Below are positions 25,148 through 36,505 of a stretch of DNA of 64,000 nucleotides, piece after piece. How positions within the stretch are numbered: position 1 is the stretch's first letter; every line of letters begins with the position of its first letter. Origin of the DNA: Echeneis naucrates (lineage: Eukaryota; Chordata; Actinopteri; Carangiformes; Echeneidae); contig NC_042511.1 in assembly GCF_900963305.1 (NCBI RefSeq), forward strand, positions 258,001-322,000. Direction: 5' to 3'. The notes beneath the pieces were generated by a model, which was given only the letters and a program-made list of their open reading frames with translations, did no database searches and had not been told where the DNA came from. The position numbers and the translations under genes are program-made.

Positions 25148-25444
25148 ACACTGAGGCCAAAAACAATAACCCTCGAAAACATTGCACCTGTCGGCTGACG
25201 CACACCGCATGGTGCCTCTCAGCACCGCGCCGTCCTCCACACGGTCCCCTGACAGCACATGGACAGCAGATCTTCATTTAAACACACACATCTGAACATG
25301 TCACATGACCTTCATACAGGAAGCTGTTGTTGGAATGGAAACTCTGGAGTCGACTGGATAAGAGAGTAGAAGAAGAAAGTTTAGAAAGTTTAAAGATTAG
25401 AGCCCATTTAACAAAATCCTGTGACTCCCAGAGATTTCATGAGG
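25148..25444 (-). pseudogene. Decayed inverted copy of MEIS intron 7/exon 8 segment
   Basis: Read on the minus strand, this repeats the 22934-23245 segment: intron end, CAG-like acceptor region (CTGTCAGGGGACCGTGTGGAGGACGGCG against CTGTCAGGTGACTGTGTGGAGGAAGGCG) and a few dozen bases of exon 8, after which similarity fades. The homeobox part is not recognisable. It is a duplicate fragment, not a gene. Confidence 0.75.
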
Positions 25445-25784
25445 TCCGGGACTTCTGGGGCTTTGTGATGTCACAACAGAGCACTCCCTGCCTTCATCCC
25501 CGCCCACCTGGATGGTGCAACCCTTTGTACGAGTGTCAGAAAATTGTCAGCCAATCAGAAGAGAGGTTTTTGTTCCGTCTTTATTTTATTCTTTGTTCTC
25601 AGAGTCTCTTTACAGCTCCAGTTTTCCCATGAGTCTTTGAAAACCTGGAAAACAGCTGATCAGTGATTCACTCCTGGAATGTCTTTGGTCACGTTGCACT
25701 CATAGACAGTTGTAGTTTTTGTTGACGTAGAACATGAACCTGAAGTTTTTATGTGAAGTATTCTCAAATTTGAAACCTGCTCTG

Positions 25785-25945
25785 TACTCTCTCCTAACTG
25801 GTTGGTACAGTCTGTCAATCTCACTGTAGCCCCGCCCCCTAACCCCTCCCCCCTCCACTCCTTCCTGGCCTGTTTCCCTCTAAATGGAACATCATTTAAA
25901 AAATTAACATCATGTTGTATTGAAGACTTGAAATGAGAGACTGGG
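25785..25945 (-). repeat. Dispersed repeat, GGGGTTAGGGG family, inverted copy
   Basis: Contains CTGTAGCCCCGCCCCCTAACCCCTCCC and CTCTAAATGGAACATCATTTA in separate blocks, the reverse complement of the 18795-18965 copy. Confidence 0.7.
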
Positions 25946-27044
25946 GGAGTCCTGGTCTAGGTCTGACCCAGCTGAGTTATAGAATCAAAGTGGTTCAATA
26001 AAACCGCTCCATACTCTTAAAGGGGGGGTCGTTCCCTCCCTGTTTATCCCCTCATCAGATCTGACAGTCTGACGCTAGGGCTTTGAAGCAGAACTGACTG
26101 ACAGACTTCGGGGGACCAGGGACAACATCTCATCTCCTCTTTAAAGAGTCGCAGGGACGAGCTGCGCCTATGAGAGGAAACATCTTACAGGAAGGAACAA
26201 CAACAACAACAACAACAAGCTCAGTGAAAATCTGTAATTTCCTACACATCAAGCGGATATTGGATGCATCATGTTAGAGCAGAAACAAAACTCAGTTTCA
26301 TTTACAAATACACAAATGTAACACAACTCAACTTCCCCATCACCAGCTCTTATCTGCACCTCCCACATTAGCCCGTCAGTCCCCCTCCGTCAGTCCCTCC
26401 TCCGTCAGTCCCTCTCCAGCAGATCAGTCTCAGACTGTGGACCTGGTCCTGGCTGTTAAAAGGTCCAGCTAGACTCAGACCTGGTTTTTCTCTCTCACTA
26501 ACTTCCTTCGCCTGTTTCAATCCAATGTTTCTATCCCCAGCTGGCTCAGTACAGTGCTAACAAGCTAACCTGCTAACGGCCTGGTGGTTGTGTTTAGTTT
26601 TGGTCTCTTAGATTCACACTGTAACTTATTTCAGTTGAGTCCTCCAGGACTGTCTCTTGAAGCTGGTCTTTGATTTCAGACAGTTTGGACTCTGGAGACT
26701 GGGAGGCTCTTCCAAACAAACAACGATAGAAGGAGAGATCACAGAGTGCCTCTGATCTGGCTCTAAAGAGGCTCCTCCAGGATTCAGCTCACATTTCAAA
26801 GTCACACAGGGGAAGATACTTTCAGCCCAGTGAGACAGGTGGAGGACGCCAATCAAGGCGGAGCTGGACCTGGAAGGACAGTCCTGGACAAAAACAGAAA
26901 ATGGTGGGTCATCAGAGAGAACCAGAAGCCATCCCATTGGTCCTCAGTTTGTCAGTTGACCATCAGACATCTTGGTTTTTGAAAGCAGGAAAAACCATGT
27001 TTGGGGGAGAAGGTGGATCTGAGGAGGGTTAAGTTTAGGTCCAG

Positions 27045-27330
27045 TCTGTCAGTCAGTCAGTAGCCCCGCCCCCTAACCCCTCCCCTTAACCCCTCCCCTT
27101 CCTGCTGTTTCCCTCTAAATGGAGCATCATTTAAAAAAAAAAAAAAGATTATGTTGTATTTCAGACTGAGACCATAAACTCATCAGGAATGTTTACTGAG
27201 GAGGAGGAGGGACATTTTCCCATAGACTTCAATCAAGGAGCGACTCCACTGGTTGTAAAAAGAAGATAGAAGATAGAATTTAAGTCTATGGGAAAATGTC
27301 CCTTCTTCTCTCTGATTGATGAGCTACCTT
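27045..27330 (-). repeat. Dispersed repeat, GGGGTTAGGGG family, longest copy
   Basis: This copy carries the AGCCCCGCCCCCTAACCCC block, ATGGAGCATCATTTAAA, then CATAAACTCATCAGGAATG and CCCATAGACTTCAATCAAGG. The last pieces recur at 42745-42825 in reverse and, as AAGTCTATGGGAAAATGTCC, at 27273-27302. Confidence 0.7.
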
Positions 27331-27705
27331 TTTAATTACAAACAACAACTGCCAAACTGGTTGGTGACGTCACAGAGGGGCAAAGCGACACTTCCGGTTG
27401 TGGTCATGCTGGTTGTTCTGCAATACGTTCCCCGTGCCGTGACCTCCAGTGAATGGTTCTGGAATGTCCATTAGCAGTTATAATATTTAATTAATATTTT
27501 ATTTACGGTCATTATTTTATTAAAGGGAGATTTTCTCTGTTGCGCTTTCTCCGCGCAGCCGAAGTTTACCTGAACACACCATCGAAAGGCATTCTGGGAG
27601 GGAAAAGATGGCGGGACGTTCCAAAACTCCGCTGATCCGAACGAGCAACAAAATCAACTCAAAGGTTCGTTAACGAGAAAACGGCCCGCCGGGCCGCTGC
27701 TCACC

Positions 27706-30700
27706 ATGGACGGACACCGCGGGCTGTCGGAGCCTCCGGCGTCTCTGCCCGGCTCCCCGCGGGGGAAACGGCCGGCCAGGCTGAAGCCGAACCGGCTGAG
27801 CAGGAGCTCCAGGCCGGCGGAGGGCTGCGGTGAGTCCGCCTCAACGTGTCTGTGAGCCGGTCACCCAGTTTTTAACAAACTGGAGTTAAAACCTTTTAAA
27901 CGGTTTCATATTAACCAAACGATGTGAGCGAGCCAGATCGGTTCCAGCTGCAGAACCCTCTGACCCCGTGTGTCCTCCCGCCCAGTCTTTAAGACCCCGA
28001 CCCAGATCTCCAGGTCCAGACCGGTTGGTGGTGTCAGCGGAGAGTCTCCGCACAACGACTCCGACTTCCAGCACGACATCGTCTGGGACGCCGCGTCACC
28101 TTCGCCCAACAGACTTCTGGGTAATCTGCTGATCTGCGGCCATTTGTGTCGATTCATCGATCTGATTATTAATGAGTTTGATTCGTCTGCAGCTAAAAGA
28201 GGAAAGAAACAAACGTCAGCAGCCGTAAACATCTCAGAGATGGTGAGGCGCATCGCCCCCAAGGTGAGTGTGAGCACAGAGCCACAAAGCTACACAACAT
28301 CAGAGCTACACAACAACAGAGCCACAGAGCTACACAACATCAGAGCTACACAACATCAGAGCCACAGAGCTACACAACATCAGAGCCACAGAGCTACACA
28401 ACATCAGAGCCACAGAGCTACACAACATCAGAGCTACACAGCTACACAACATCAGAGCCACAGAGCTACACAACATCAGAGCTACACAGCTACACAACAG
28501 AGCCACAGAGCTACACAACAACAGAGCCACAGAGCTACACAACATCAGAGCCACAGAGCTACACAACATCAGAGCCACAAAGCTACACAACATCAGAGCC
28601 ACAGAGCTACACAACATCAGAGCCACAGAGCTACACAACATCAGAGCCACAAAGCTACACAACATCAGAGCTACACAACATCAGAGCCACAGAGCTACAC
28701 AACAACAGAGCTACACAACATCAGAGCCACAGAGCTACACAACATCAGAGCTACACAACATCAGAGCCACAAAGCTACACAACATCAGAGCTACACAACA
28801 TCAGAGCCACAAAGCTACACAACATCAGAGCTACACAACAACAGAGCCACAGAGCTACACAACATCAGAGCTACACAACATCAGAGCCACAGAGCTACAC
28901 AACATCAGAGCCACAGAGCTACACAACATCAGAGCCACAGAGCTACACAACATCAGAGCTACACAGCTACACAACATCAGAGCCACAGAGCTACACAACA
29001 TCAGAGCTACACAGCTACACAACAGAGCCACAAAGCTACACAACATCAGAGCCACAGAGCTACACAACATCAGAGCCACAGAGCTACACAACATCAGAGC
29101 CACAAAGCTACACAACATCAGAGCTACACAACATCAGAGCCACAGAGCTACACAACAACAGAGCTACACAACATCAGAGCCACAGAGCTACACAACATCA
29201 GAGCTACACAACATCAGAGCCACAGAGCTACACAACATCAGAGCTACACAACATCAGAGCCACAGAGCTACACAACATCAGAGCTACACAACATCAGAGC
29301 CACAAAGCTACACAACATCAGAGCCACAGAGCTACACAACATCAGAGCTACACAGCTACACAACATCAGAGCCACAGAGCTACACAGCTACACAACATCA
29401 GAGCTACACAACATCAGAGCTACACAACAACAGAGCCACAGAGCTACACAACATCAGAGCCACAGAGCTACACAACATCAGAGCTACACAACATCAGAGC
29501 CACAAAGCTACACAACATCAGAGCTACACAACAACAGAGCCACAGAGCTACACAACATCAGAGCCACAGAGCTACACAACATCAGAGCCACAGAGCTACA
29601 CAACATCAGAGCTACACAACATCAGAGCCACAGAGCTACACAACATCAGAGCCACAGAGCTACACAACATCAGAGCCACAGAGCTACACAGCTACACAAC
29701 ATCAGAGCTACACAGCTACACAACAACAGAGCCACAGAGCTACACAACATCAGAGCTACACAACATCAGAGCCACAAAGCTACACAACATCAGAGCCACA
29801 GAGCTACACAACATCAGAGCCACAGAGCTACACAACATCAGAGCCACAGAGCCACAAAGCTACACAACATCAGAGCCACAGAGCTACACAACATCAGAGC
29901 TACACAGCTACACAACATCAGAGCCACAGAGCTACACAACATCAGAGCCACAGAGCTACACAACATCAGAGCTACACAACATCAGAGCCACAAAGCTACA
30001 CAACATCAGAGCCACAAAGCTACACAACATCAGAGCCACAAAGCTACACAACATCAGAGCCACAGAGCTACACAACATCAGAGCTACACAACATCAGAGC
30101 CACAGAGCTACACAACATCAGAGCCACAGAGCTACACAACATCAGAGCTACAGAGCTACACAACATCAGAGCCACAAAGCTACACAACATCAGAGCCACA
30201 GAGCTACACAACATCAGAGCCACAGAGCTACACAACATCAGAGCCACAGAGCTACACAACATCAGAGCCACAGAGCTACACATCATCAGAGCTACACAAC
30301 ATCAGAGCTACACAACATCAGAGCCACAGAGCTACACAACATCAGAGCTACACAACATCAGAGCTACACAACATCAGAGCTACACAACATCAGAGCCACA
30401 GAGCTACACAACATCAGAGCCACAGAGCTACACAGCTACACAACATCAGAGCCACAGAGCTACACAACATCAGAGCTACACAGCTACACAACATCAGAGC
30501 CACAGAGCTACACAACATCAGAGCCACAGAGCTACACAACATCAGAGCTACACAACATCAGAGCCACAGAGCTACACAACATCAGAGCCACAAAGCTACA
30601 CAACATCAGAGCCACAGAGCTACACAACATCAGAGCCACAGAGCTACACAACATCAGAGCCACAGAGCTACACAACATCAGAGCCACAGAGCTACACAAC

Positions 30701-33700
30701 ATCAGAGCTACACAACATCAGAGCCACAAAGCTACACAACATCAGAGCCACAGAGCTACACAACATCAGAGCTACACAACATCAGAGCCACAGAGCTACA
30801 CATCATCAGAGCTACACAACATCAGAGCCACAGAGCTACACAACATCAGAGCTACACAACATCAGAGCCACAGAGCTACACATCATCAGAGCTACACATC
30901 ATCAGAGCTACACAACATCAGAGCTACACAACATCAGAGCTACACAACATCAGAGCCACACAACATCAGAGCCACACAACATCAGAGCCACACAACATCA
31001 GAGCCACAAAGCTACACAACATCAGAGCCACAGAGCTACACAGCTACACAACATCAGAGCCACAGAGCTACACAACATCGGAGCCACAGAGCTACACAGC
31101 TACACAACATCAGAGCTACACAACATCAGAGCCACAGAGCTACACAACATCAAAGCTACAGAGCTACACAACATTAGAGCTACACAACATCAGAGCTACA
31201 GAGCTACACAACATTAGAGCTACACAATATCAGAGCCACAGAGCTACACAACATCAGAGCCACAGAGCTACACAACATCAGAGCTGCACAGCTACACAAC
31301 ATCAAAGCCACAGAGCTACACATCATCAGAGCTACACAACATCAAAGCCACAGAGCTACACAACATCAGAGCCACAGAGCTACACAACATCAGAGCTGCA
31401 CAGCTACACAACATCAGAGCTACACAACATCAAAGCCACAGAGCCACACAACATCAAAGCCACAGAGCTACACAACATCACAACATCAGGTATGACAACA
31501 TGTGCTGTCGTGTTGTCCTGTTGTGCAGCACGGCAGGCCGGCGGTGGCGGAGCCGGCGCTGCAGCGGTGGATTGGAGACAGCGCCTCCATCTCGTGCACT
31601 CCGGACGTTCCGGTCCGGTCCAGGAGGAAACCGCTGCGGTGCGTTCAGGGCAGCTCGGTCAGTTTTTTCTGGAGATCTGCGGTTTCTAACTGCTGATGTT
31701 TTGTGTTCAGGACGAACGTCGTGGACGATCTGATGAAACTGGCCAAACAGTTTGATTTCAACATGTTTCATGAGTTTGAAGACGAAGTGCAGGCGGAGCT
31801 CCGGCCTGAGGACGTCCTGGGCCGCGACCTGGATTTCATACAGTCGTCCGACGGAGACCGCCAGCCACCGAATGTCGCCGCTGGGACAGATGTCCAGGCC
31901 CACATAGATCTACGTATGGACGATGATTTGGACTTGCTGTTCGACGGCACCACCCAACACATCAGTGGAGATTTAAGCCAGCTGTCAGGGGTAAAACCGG
32001 CCGTTGCCTCAGAGACTTCTGGGAAACCGCCCACCACAACCAACGACGAGTTTGAGGACGACTGGGAAATTGATGACTTGAACGATTCCTTACTCCTGGA
32101 GATGACACAGAGTCCTCTGCACAGCTCCACACAGAGACCGACTCGGGACGCCAAACATCAGACCACCGTGCCGTTCAGCCAATCAGTCGCTCCGAAGGTG
32201 CCAACAGAAACTGGGAGACAAAGAACGACGTTTGCACTGAAGTCTAATCCGGATTTCTCTGTAAAGGCGATCCAGACGGAGGCGAGGACAAAATGGCTGG
32301 TGGACTCTCAGCTGGCCTGGCGTCCACCGGCAGACACAGAGAAGTCGGGACTGAGACCAGAGACAGACCAGAAGACGGGTCGTCCTCCAGGCCCTGACGC
32401 CGGCTCCTCCCACAGCCAACCAGCTGCTGTCTCTGACATCCTGGAGGACGAGCTGGAAGCCGCCTTCTCCTCGGACGTGTTTTGGGACAGCCCGGAGGAC
32501 GACGTCCTCCTGTGTGAAATCTGTGAAGACCTGGAAAACCAGATCCAGGACGTGGACGGCCTGATCCCCAAACGGACTGTAAACCCCAGAGCCGGGGAGA
32601 GCTGGAGGGGGCAGCCAGCCAATCAGCTGCCGTCTCACCACAGACAGCCCCCCCTGACTGTCCCTGCTGCTTCAGCACCAACAAGCAGCGGCTCCTGGCG
32701 TCAGCAGGGGGGGGGCAGCAGCCAACTGTACACTGCAGCTCCGCTTCCCACCGGGGGGCACGCCGGACAGGACCGCTTCGCCTTTCAGAGGGCAAACCAC
32801 CAGGTTTCCATGGAGACCAGCAAAGGTAAGGGTTAGGTTAGGTCCTGTAGAGTCCTGGTCCTGTAGGGTCCTGTAGGGTCCAGTAGGGTCCTGTAGGGTC
32901 CAGTAGGGTCCTGTAGGGTCCTGTAGAGTCCTGGTCCTGTAGGGTCCTGTAGAGTCCTGGTCCTGTAGGGTCCTGTAGGGTCCAGTAGGGTCCTGGTCCT
33001 GTAGAGTCCTGGTCCTGTAGGGTCCTGTCGGGTCCTGTAGGGTCCTGGTCCTGGTCCTGTAGGGTCCTGTCGGGTCCAGTATGGTCCTGTAGAGTCCTGG
33101 TCCTGTCGGGTCCTGTCGGGTCCTGTAGGGTCCTGGTCCTGTAAAGTCCTGGTCCTGTAGGGTCCTGTAGGGTCCTGGTCCTGGTCCTGGTCCTGGTCCT
33201 GGTCCTGTAGGGTCCTGTAGGGTCCAGTAGGGTCCTGTAGAGTCCTGGTCCTGTAGGGTCCTGTAGGGTCCAGTAGGGTCCTGTAGAGTCCTGTAGGGTC
33301 CTGTAGGGTCCTGTAGGGTCCAGTAGGGTCCTGTAGAGTCCTGGTCCTGTAGGGTCCTGTCGGGTCCTGTAGGGTCCTGGTCCTGGTCCTGGTCCTGTAG
33401 GGTCCTGGTCCTGGTCCTGTAGGGTCCTGGTCCTGGTCCTGTAGGGTCCTGGTCCTGGTCCTGGTCCTGTAGAGTCCTGGTCCTGTAGGGTCCTGTAGGG
33501 TCCTGGTCCTGTAGGGTCCTGGTCCTGTAGGGTCCTGTAGGGTCCTGGTCCTGGTCCTGGTCCTGGTCCTGTAGGGTCCTGTAGGGTCCTGGTCCTGGTC
33601 CTGTAGGGTCCTGTAGGGTCCTGGTCCTGGTCCTGGTCCTGTAGGGTCCTGTAGGGTCCTGGTCCTGTAGGGTCCTGTAGAGTCCTGGTCCTGTAGGGTC

Positions 33701-34351
33701 CTGGTCCTGGTCCTGTAGGGTCCTGTAGGGTCCAGTAGGGTCCAGTAGAGTCCTGTAGGGTCCTGTAGGGTCCAGTAGGGTCCTGTAGGGTCCTGTAGAG
33801 TCCTGGTCCTGTAGGGTCCTGTAGAGTCCTGGTCCTGTAGGGTCCTGTCGGGTCCTGTAGGGTCCTGTCGGGTCCTGTAGGGTCCTGTAGAGTCCTGGTC
33901 CTGTCGGGTCCTGTCGGGTCCTGTCGGGTCCTGGTCCTGTAAAGTCCTGGTCCTGTAGGGTCCTGTAGGGTCCTGTAGAGTCCTGGTCCTGGTCCTGGTC
34001 CTGTAGGGTCCTGTAGGGTCCTGGTCCTGTAGAGTCCTGGTCCTGTAGGGTCCTGTAGGGTCCTGGTCCTGGTCCTGGTCCTGTAAAGTCCTGGTCCTGT
34101 AGGGTCCTGTAGGGTCCTGGTCCTGGTCCTGTAGGGTCCTGTAGAGTCCTGGTCCTGGTCCTGTAGGGTCCTGTAGGGTCCTGTAGGGTCCTGGTCCTGG
34201 TCCTGGTCCTGTAGGGTCCTGATCCTGCTGTGTGTCCTCTGCAGCTCTGGGTAAATGTTCGGCAGCAGAGATCGAGCTGAAGAAGCAGCAGGCGATGGAG
34301 AGACGACGTCAGAGACTTAAGGTGGCACAAAACGTCCGAGCTCCGACCTGA
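27706..34351 (+). CDS. ETAA1: ETAA1 activator of ATR kinase
   Basis: ETAA1 binds RPA on single-stranded DNA at stalled forks and activates ATR. Six exons: 27706-27829 (ATG at 27706), 27986-28120, 28193-28263, 31529-31638, 31711-32825 and 34245-34351 (stop TGA), joining to 553 aa. Recognisable blocks: FKTPTQ and DIVWDAASP in exon 2; VNISEMVRRIAPK in exon 3; WIGDSASISCTP in exon 4; DDLMKLAKQFDFNM, FDGTTQHISGDLSQLSG and FEDDWEIDDLND in exon 5; an ATR-activating-type acidic/aromatic segment DVFWDSPEDDVLLCEICEDL (about residues 400-420); and the C-terminal RPA32-binding-like helix EIELKKQQAMERRRQRLK. Introns 3 and 5 consist almost entirely of minisatellites. The product is shorter than the mammalian protein (over 900 aa). 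An AATAAA at 34407-34412 follows the stop. Confidence 0.93.
28276..31487 (+). repeat. 3.2-kb minisatellite filling ETAA1 intron 3
   Basis: Tandem units are built on GCTACACAACATCAGA (16 bp), extended by GCCACAGA to 24 bp, or shortened to 8-bp GCTACACA pieces; all unit lengths are multiples of 8. Variants include ACAACAACAGA and GCCACAAA. Because TAA, TAG and TGA are essentially absent, the plus strand is open across the array. Intron 3 runs 28264-31528 (donor GTGAGTGTG, acceptor TTGTGCAG). Confidence 0.97.
32836..34222 (+). repeat. 1.4-kb minisatellite filling ETAA1 intron 5
   Basis: Units are mainly 10-bp GGTCCTGTAG with 6-bp GGTCCT insertions and variants (GGTCCAGTAG, GGTCCTGTCG, AGTCCTGTAG). 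Runs of GGG recur every 10 bases on the transcribed-sense strand. Intron 5 spans 32826-34244. Confidence 0.97.
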
Positions 34352-35426
34352 CTGGGCTTTACACCTGATGAAGTGGACCCTGGACTCCCATCAGAACTCA
34401 GCTCGTAATAAAGAGCTGGACAAAAAGCCAACTGTGAGCGTTTCTCTTCTGTCTGAATATTCCAGGTTTATCTTCAGGCCAAATGATCAGATTATCTGCG
34501 TTTAGCATAAGGCTGGAAGCCTTCCTGCTTCTGTCTACATTAAATGAAAAGGGACGGTTTGGCTTTTCATTCTAACATTATGAGCTGGAACTATTTATGG
34601 ATCAACAGCTGCGTATCCATCCGCCCAGAGACTCAGGAGTTAGTGCTTTTATCAATCAGTTTAATTCTAACAGTCTGCTGCAGGTCAAAGACAGCCCAAA
34701 GCTTCCTGACCTCGTGGTCGTCCTCCAATCGATCCCGTCTGCTTCAATCCCAGAAAGCATTTTGTCTTCAGAGCAGCGTGCCCCTTCGTTAGCTTCACAG
34801 GAGTGTGAGCATACAGAGCTAGGCTAGCTGCTGCCTGTCTGTATGCTAAGATAAGCTAATCGTCCTGATTCCAGCTCGGCAGTGAACTCAGTTGTGAAAG
34901 AGAACAATTTAAATGTGGAAATGCTCCTTTAATTCAAAAGTTTCATATTTTAACTGAAATGTTTGCTCTGATTTCTGTGATTGTGTTTTTTTTTTCTTCA
35001 CATTCATCTGATTTGGAAACAAACTTCATAACTAAACGTAAATGAATCTGTATGAATAAAAATGACTTCAACAGAGAGCTCGTCAGTCCAGTAGTTATTG
35101 TCTTATGACAGAGAAATGCCACCATGTTGAGTAGTTGGACTTTTCTTTTTTTTCTATAGCTAGGCTAACAGTTTCCCCCTGCTTCCATTCTTTATGCTAA
35201 GAATTAAAAATCAATAATAAAACTTTTTTAAGCAGTCAGTCCTTATTTAATTTTTTTTTTCTATCTTCTAAATAATAAACAAAGGGTAAATAAATCAGGA
35301 GAAAAAAAGCTCGTCAGTGTTGTCATAGTGACAGGAACTGGCCTCAGCTGTCGCAGGAAGTAAGACATTAAAACTTCTTGGATTATTCAGACAAAAAAAA
35401 CAGACTTTGCAGAAACTTTCAGACTA
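34352..35426. other. Stretch between ETAA1 and the PPP3R1 3' end
   Basis: After the ETAA1 polyadenylation signal I see no gene. Two stretches (about 34500-34860 and 35155-35215) resemble the common fish AGCTTAGCATAAAGACTGGAAGCAGG-type dispersed repeat, the second inverted (CCCCTGCTTCCATTCTTTATGC). The rest is AT-rich with T and A runs. Confidence 0.5.
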
Positions 35427-36505
35427 TTTATTTGTCATTTCTCCAGGTGAGTCCTGGTTGGACCAGAACTTACCTCTAAAGTCAAACTTCGACACCAACA
35501 ACGAACTGTACAAAAAACAAAAAAGACAGAGCGAGCGAAGGTCGACTGAGCTTCAGATTTCAGCCGTTTAACCATCAACCTTTGATTGGCAGAAACCGAG
35601 TGTGACATCAGTTTATATGTAAACAACAGAATCTCTTTAAATTCTCTCAAATACAAAATAAAAGTGTGTGTTTGTTAAACAACCATCAAATTCATTCTCT
35701 TTCAATGACAAACAGGAAGTGGTGCGTCGTCGTGGCAGCGGGCACCTTCAAATGTCCTGGGGGGGGAAAAAAAAAAAAAAAAAAAAAAACCTGACCCACA
35801 TCATCCCAGAGTCCTCAGTCCACCAAGGACCAGTGAGGTCCAAAAACTGAAGACGCCTCAAACAGGGTGGGAGGAAATCACTTCCTGTAAGACTGTTCTC
35901 ACTTCAGACTCAGAGCTGAGACCTCTGACCTCTGACCTCTGACACTGCACCTCCATTAACTGAGTGATTAGTGAGGTTTGGGCAGGTTTGGACATTTGAA
36001 GATGCCTCATCAGGCTCTGAGGAGCTGGACACATTTTCACAAACTGACATAAATTCAGTCGTCATCACACCAAAACAAAAAATCGAACAGAGTTTTAAGC
36101 CATGCAGCCCCCCCACCCCCCCTCCTTAGTGAAGCAGTGACATGAATGAGAAAGCTGTAAGTTTCCCACCACTCAGTGAACCATTGTTGGCACATTGATG
36201 CTGTTTGTTCTGAACAACTCGTCACATGACAACAAAATAAATACAACACACACACACGCACTCTCACTCCCACTCACACTCCAGCTTCCCCCAGCAAATT
36301 GAAACTCTTTCTGTGTTTGAAGGACGTCTGTCAGCTGTTAAACGTCGAGTTGCTTCCTGTTTACAAAAACCCGGTAAACGTTTGGTTCATGGTAGGGAAT
36401 GGGGACGGGGATTCGGGGGGCGGGGGGGAGTCACAGACGAAATACTTTTGCTGCAAACAGGAAACACGTTTTGCTGGACAGCGTCCTTGGCGGCGATGGA
36501 AGACA
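35427..36505 (-). other. PPP3R1 3' UTR
   Basis: A minus-strand AATAAA (TTTATT at 35427-35432) lies about 1.1 kb after the stop codon. A long A-run occurs at 35767-35789. The open frames in this interval have no recognisable domains. Confidence 0.55.

Larger units (their letters stand above)
24775..27705. other. Intergenic stretch between MEIS and ETAA1
   Basis: I see no coding gene. It contains the inverted MEIS fragment (25148-25444), two inverted copies of the GGGGTTAGGGG-type repeat (25785-25945, 27045-27330), a CAA tract (26199-26219) and, at 27540-27705, the CpG-rich ETAA1 promoter/5' UTR with CATTCTGGGAG and AAGATGGCGG, the latter a YY1-like motif. The segment 24985-25110 (CTGATTAATCCTCC... 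region) is non-repetitive and could be conserved non-coding DNA, but that cannot be tested here. Confidence 0.5.

Noticed and set aside
28330-30286. Minus-strand frames reading LLCSSVALM repeats
   Set aside because: Antisense translation of the intron 3 minisatellite, with no independent coding evidence.
28276-31487. CRISPR-like array
   Set aside because: Units are contiguous 8-24-bp tandem variants without unique spacers, in a vertebrate intron.
27970-31689. 1239-codon open frame as a repetitive protein gene
   Set aside because: It joins real ETAA1 exons 2-3 to introns 2 and 3. Family-matching exon 4 (31529-31638) is read in a different phase by this frame, and good splice sites remove the array. 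Kept only as a finding about possible retention.
32672-34330. 552-codon minus-strand frame rich in TGPYRTLQDQD
   Set aside because: Antisense translation of the GGTCCTGTAG minisatellite and of ETAA1 exon sequence.
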